Below, piece by piece: positions 5,352 through 7,902 of a stretch of 7,902 nt of DNA. The notes below the pieces were generated by a model. It had not been told where the DNA came from. It saw nothing but the letters and a program-made list of their open reading frames with translations, and did no database searches. Source of the stretch: Pseudomonas sp. (lineage in GTDB: Bacteria; Pseudomonadota; Gammaproteobacteria; Pseudomonadales; Pseudomonadaceae); assembly GCA_029239415.1 (NCBI GenBank), contig JAQZAY010000170.1, positions 1-7,902 on the forward strand. The letters are read 5' to 3'. Each line of letters starts with the position of its first letter. Within the stretch, counting starts at the first letter, position 1. A program made the translations under genes and the position numbers.

Positions 5352-7351
5352 GTGCCCCGGACGCTGTCGTCGACGGCAAGATTCGCATGAACCCGCCCGT
5401 GTTCTATTTCGCGGCAAGCTTCATCCTGATATTCGGCATCATCGTCATCAGCAACCCGCAGGCCGCCGGTGACTGGCTGCTTGCCGCGCAGAACTGGGCG
5501 GCCAACACGGTCGGCTGGTACTACATGCTGGCCATGACCCTGTACCTGGTCTTCGTGGTGGTCACCGCCTTGTCGGGCTACGGCAAGATCAAGCTCGGTG
5601 CCGACCACGACGAACCCGAGTTCAGCTACCTGTCATGGGCCGGCATGCTGTTTGCCGCCGGCATCAGCATCACGCTGTTCTTCTTCTGTGTCTCCGAACC
5701 CCTCACCCACATGCTCCAGCCTCCCATCGGCGAGGCGGGTACCGAGGAGGCCGGGCGCCAGGCGATGCAACTGCTGTTCCTGCACTGGGGCCTGCATGGC
5801 TGGGGCGTGTTCGCCTTTGTCGGCATGGCGCTGGCCTACTTCGCCTATCGCCACAACCTGCCGCTGGCCTTGCGCTCGGCGCTCTACCCGTTGATCGGCA
5901 AGCGCATCAACGGCCCGATCGGCTATGCGGTGGACGGCTTCGGCATCATCGCCACGGTGTTCGGCCTGGGCGCCGACATGGGCTTTGGCGTGCTGCACCT
6001 CAATGCCGGGCTCGACTACCTGTTCGGCATCTCGCATTCCCAATGGGTGCAGCTGGCGCTGATCGTGCTGATGATGGGCGCGGCGGTGGCCGTGGCAGTC
6101 GCCGGGGTGGAGAAAGGGGTGCGGGTGATGTCCGACATCAACCTGTTCCTGGCCTGCGCGCTGCTGCTGTTCGTGCTGTTCGCCGGCCCCACCCAGCATC
6201 TGCTCAACACCCTGATCCAGAACCTCGGCGACTACCTGGGCGCCTTGCCGAGCAAGAGCTTCGATGTCTACGCCTACAATGACGCCAAGGGCTGGCTCGG
6301 TGGCTGGACGGTGTTCTACTGGGCCTGGTGGATTGCCTGGGCGCCGTTCGTGGGGCTGTTCATCGCGCGGATTTCCCGTGGGCGCACCATCCGCGAGTTC
6401 GTCTTCGGCGTGCTGCTGATCCCGCTGGGCTTCACCCTGGCGTGGATGTCGATCTTCGGCAACAGCGCACTGACCCAGGTGCTCGATCACGGCATGACCG
6501 CGCTCGGCCAATCGGCCCTGGAAAACCCGTCGATGACGCTCTACCTGCTGCTGGAGACCTACCCCTGGAGCAAGGCGGTGATCGCCATCACGGTGTTCAT
6601 CAGCTTCGTGTTCTTTGTCACCTCGGCTGACTCCGGCACCGTGGTGCTGGCGACGCTGTCGGCACGTGGCGGCAACGCCGACGAAGACGGCCCCAACTGG
6701 TTGCGTATCTTCTGGGGCGCGATGACCGCGCTGATCACCAGCAGCCTGCTTTTCGCGGGCAGCATCGACTCGCTGAAGTCGGCGGTGGTGCTGACGTCGT
6801 TGCCGTTCTCGGTGATCTTGCTGGCCATGATGTGGGGCCTGCACAAGGCGTTCTACCTGGAGTCGCAGCGCCAGATCGCGCAGATGCACTCCCTGGCGCC
6901 GTTCGCCAATCCGCGACGCGGCCGTGGCGGCTGGCGCCAGCGTCTGAGCCAGGCGGTGCATTTCCCATCACGCGACGAGGTGTACCGCTTCATGGACACC
7001 GTGGTGCGCCCGGCGATCACCGAGGTTACCGAGGTGTTCGAGCAGAAGGGCCTGACGATCATCACCCAGGAAGACCCCAGCCACGACAACGTCAGCCTGA
7101 AGGTCGGCCATGGCGAGGAACAACCGTTCATCTACCAGGTGCAGATGCGCGGCTACTTCACCCCCTCGTTCGCCCTGGGTGGGCTGGGCAGCCAGGATCA
7201 CCTGAAGAACCGTCGTTACTACCGCGCCGAGGTGCACCTGAGCGAAGGCAGCCAGGACTATGACCTGGTCGGCTACAGCAAGGAGCAGATCATCAACGAC
7301 ATCCTCGACCAGTACGAACGGCACATGCAGTTCCTGCACCTGGTGAGGTAG
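5348..7351 (+). CDS. betT: BCCT family transporter, BetT type (choline/betaine or related solute)
   Basis: This 667-residue secondary transporter has about 12 membrane helices (residues about 20-500) and a long hydrophilic C-terminal domain (about 500-667), as in BetT proteins where the tail senses osmotic stress. The BCCT signature GWTVFYWAWWIAWAPF (319-334) carries the binding-site tryptophans W327, W328 and W331. W147, W152 and F155 match the second aromatic cluster (W189/W194/Y197 of BetP). The helix-3 glycine stretch reads GISIT (105-109) rather than BetP's GMGIG. I chose ATG 5348 because GAGGTG lies 8 bases upstream; the frame is open back to a TTG at 5243, inside the palindrome. It ends 10 bases before an intrinsic terminator and converges with tauD. 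Choline is the default substrate; among sulfur genes a sulfur-containing betaine or taurine is possible. Residues 633-658 are encoded by the 79-base segment repeated at the window end. Confidence 0.9.
   Translation: MSAPDAVVDGKIRMNPPVFYFAASFILIFGIIVISNPQAAGDWLLAAQNWAANTVGWYYMLAMTLYLVFVVVTALSGYGKIKLGADHDEPEFSYLSWAGMLFAAGISITLFFFCVSEPLTHMLQPPIGEAGTEEAGRQAMQLLFLHWGLHGWGVFAFVGMALAYFAYRHNLPLALRSALYPLIGKRINGPIGYAVDGFGIIATVFGLGADMGFGVLHLNAGLDYLFGISHSQWVQLALIVLMMGAAVAVAVAGVEKGVRVMSDINLFLACALLLFVLFAGPTQHLLNTLIQNLGDYLGALPSKSFDVYAYNDAKGWLGGWTVFYWAWWIAWAPFVGLFIARISRGRTIREFVFGVLLIPLGFTLAWMSIFGNSALTQVLDHGMTALGQSALENPSMTLYLLLETYPWSKAVIAITVFISFVFFVTSADSGTVVLATLSARGGNADEDGPNWLRIFWGAMTALITSSLLFAGSIDSLKSAVVLTSLPFSVILLAMMWGLHKAFYLESQRQIAQMHSLAPFANPRRGRGGWRQRLSQAVHFPSRDEVYRFMDTVVRPAITEVTEVFEQKGLTIITQEDPSHDNVSLKVGHGEEQPFIYQVQMRGYFTPSFALGGLGSQDHLKNRRYYRAEVHLSEGSQDYDLVGYSKEQIINDILDQYERHMQFLHLVR
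7243..7321 (+). repeat. 79-base direct repeat, copy 1 (inside betT)
   Basis: This segment encodes transporter residues 633-658 (from [11 protein letters not shown] to the QYER stretch) and is in its natural context, since the protein continues with family-typical sequence on both sides. It is identical at all 79 positions to 7824-7902. Confidence 0.95.
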
Positions 7352-7361
7352 GACCATGCAC

Positions 7362-7389
7362 GCCGCGCCTGCAAGGGGCGCGGCTTTTT

Positions 7390-7390
<1 letters not shown>
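7362..7390 (+). terminator. Intrinsic terminator of betT
   Basis: Stem GCCGCGCC (7362-7369) pairs with GGCGCGGC (7377-7384), followed by six T (7385-7390). It begins 10 bases after the betT stop. The last T belongs to the tauD stop codon on the other strand. Read from tauD the stem is preceded by A and not followed by a T-run, so termination should be one-directional. Confidence 0.9.

Positions 7391-7902
<512 letters not shown>

Noticed and set aside
5633..6961. A 442-codon minus-strand open frame within betT
   Set aside because: It is a shadow of the transporter gene, rich in His, Gln, Arg and Ala, with no domain signs and no ribosome site considered convincing.

Overview
The window is GC-rich DNA with tightly packed genes, drift-free G/C third positions and protein sequences typical of Pseudomonas, most likely the P. 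putida group. This is judged from remembered family sequences, not from a search. Every gene I can name except the betaine/choline carrier belongs to sulfur acquisition or cysteine synthesis, so I read the region as a sulfur-scavenging neighbourhood.

Layout. Positions 1-1505 (minus strand) hold two tandem, homologous SfnB-family flavin oxidoreductase genes. The second is cut by the left edge. An AT-rich promoter island (about 1621-1700) lies upstream of them. Positions 1756-3974 (minus strand) hold a compact three-gene cystine ABC importer operon: binding protein tcyJ, permease tcyL and ATPase tcyN. The first two genes overlap by four bases and the last two are three bases apart. A divergent control region (3975-4169) separates this operon from cysE/epsC (4170-5102, plus strand), a serine O-acetyltransferase. 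A 245-base gap follows. It contains a perfect 13+13 base inverted repeat (a likely TetR-type operator) and a possible 18-codon leader ORF, and leads into a BCCT transporter gene (5348-7351, plus strand). That gene ends at a strong intrinsic terminator, which abuts the end of a convergent tauD (taurine dioxygenase) on the minus strand.

How the parts may work together. TcyJLN would bring in cystine. CysE makes O-acetylserine, which accepts sulfide and whose isomer N-acetylserine is the inducer of CysB. The SfnB-type enzymes and TauD would release sulfur from organosulfur compounds and taurine. The BCCT carrier could import choline/betaine or a sulfur-containing analogue. The last idea is inference from location.

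Main anomaly. The last 79 bases (7824-7902) are an exact direct copy of 7243-7321 inside the BCCT gene, fused to the middle of tauD. Only the C-terminal half of TauD is therefore present. This is either one end of a 581-base tandem duplication or an assembly/chimera artefact. The window alone cannot decide. I did not find a clearly novel system. The second looks I value most are this junction, the large operator-like palindrome, the leader ORF coupled to the transporter, and a sequence pair shared by the two minus-strand promoters.
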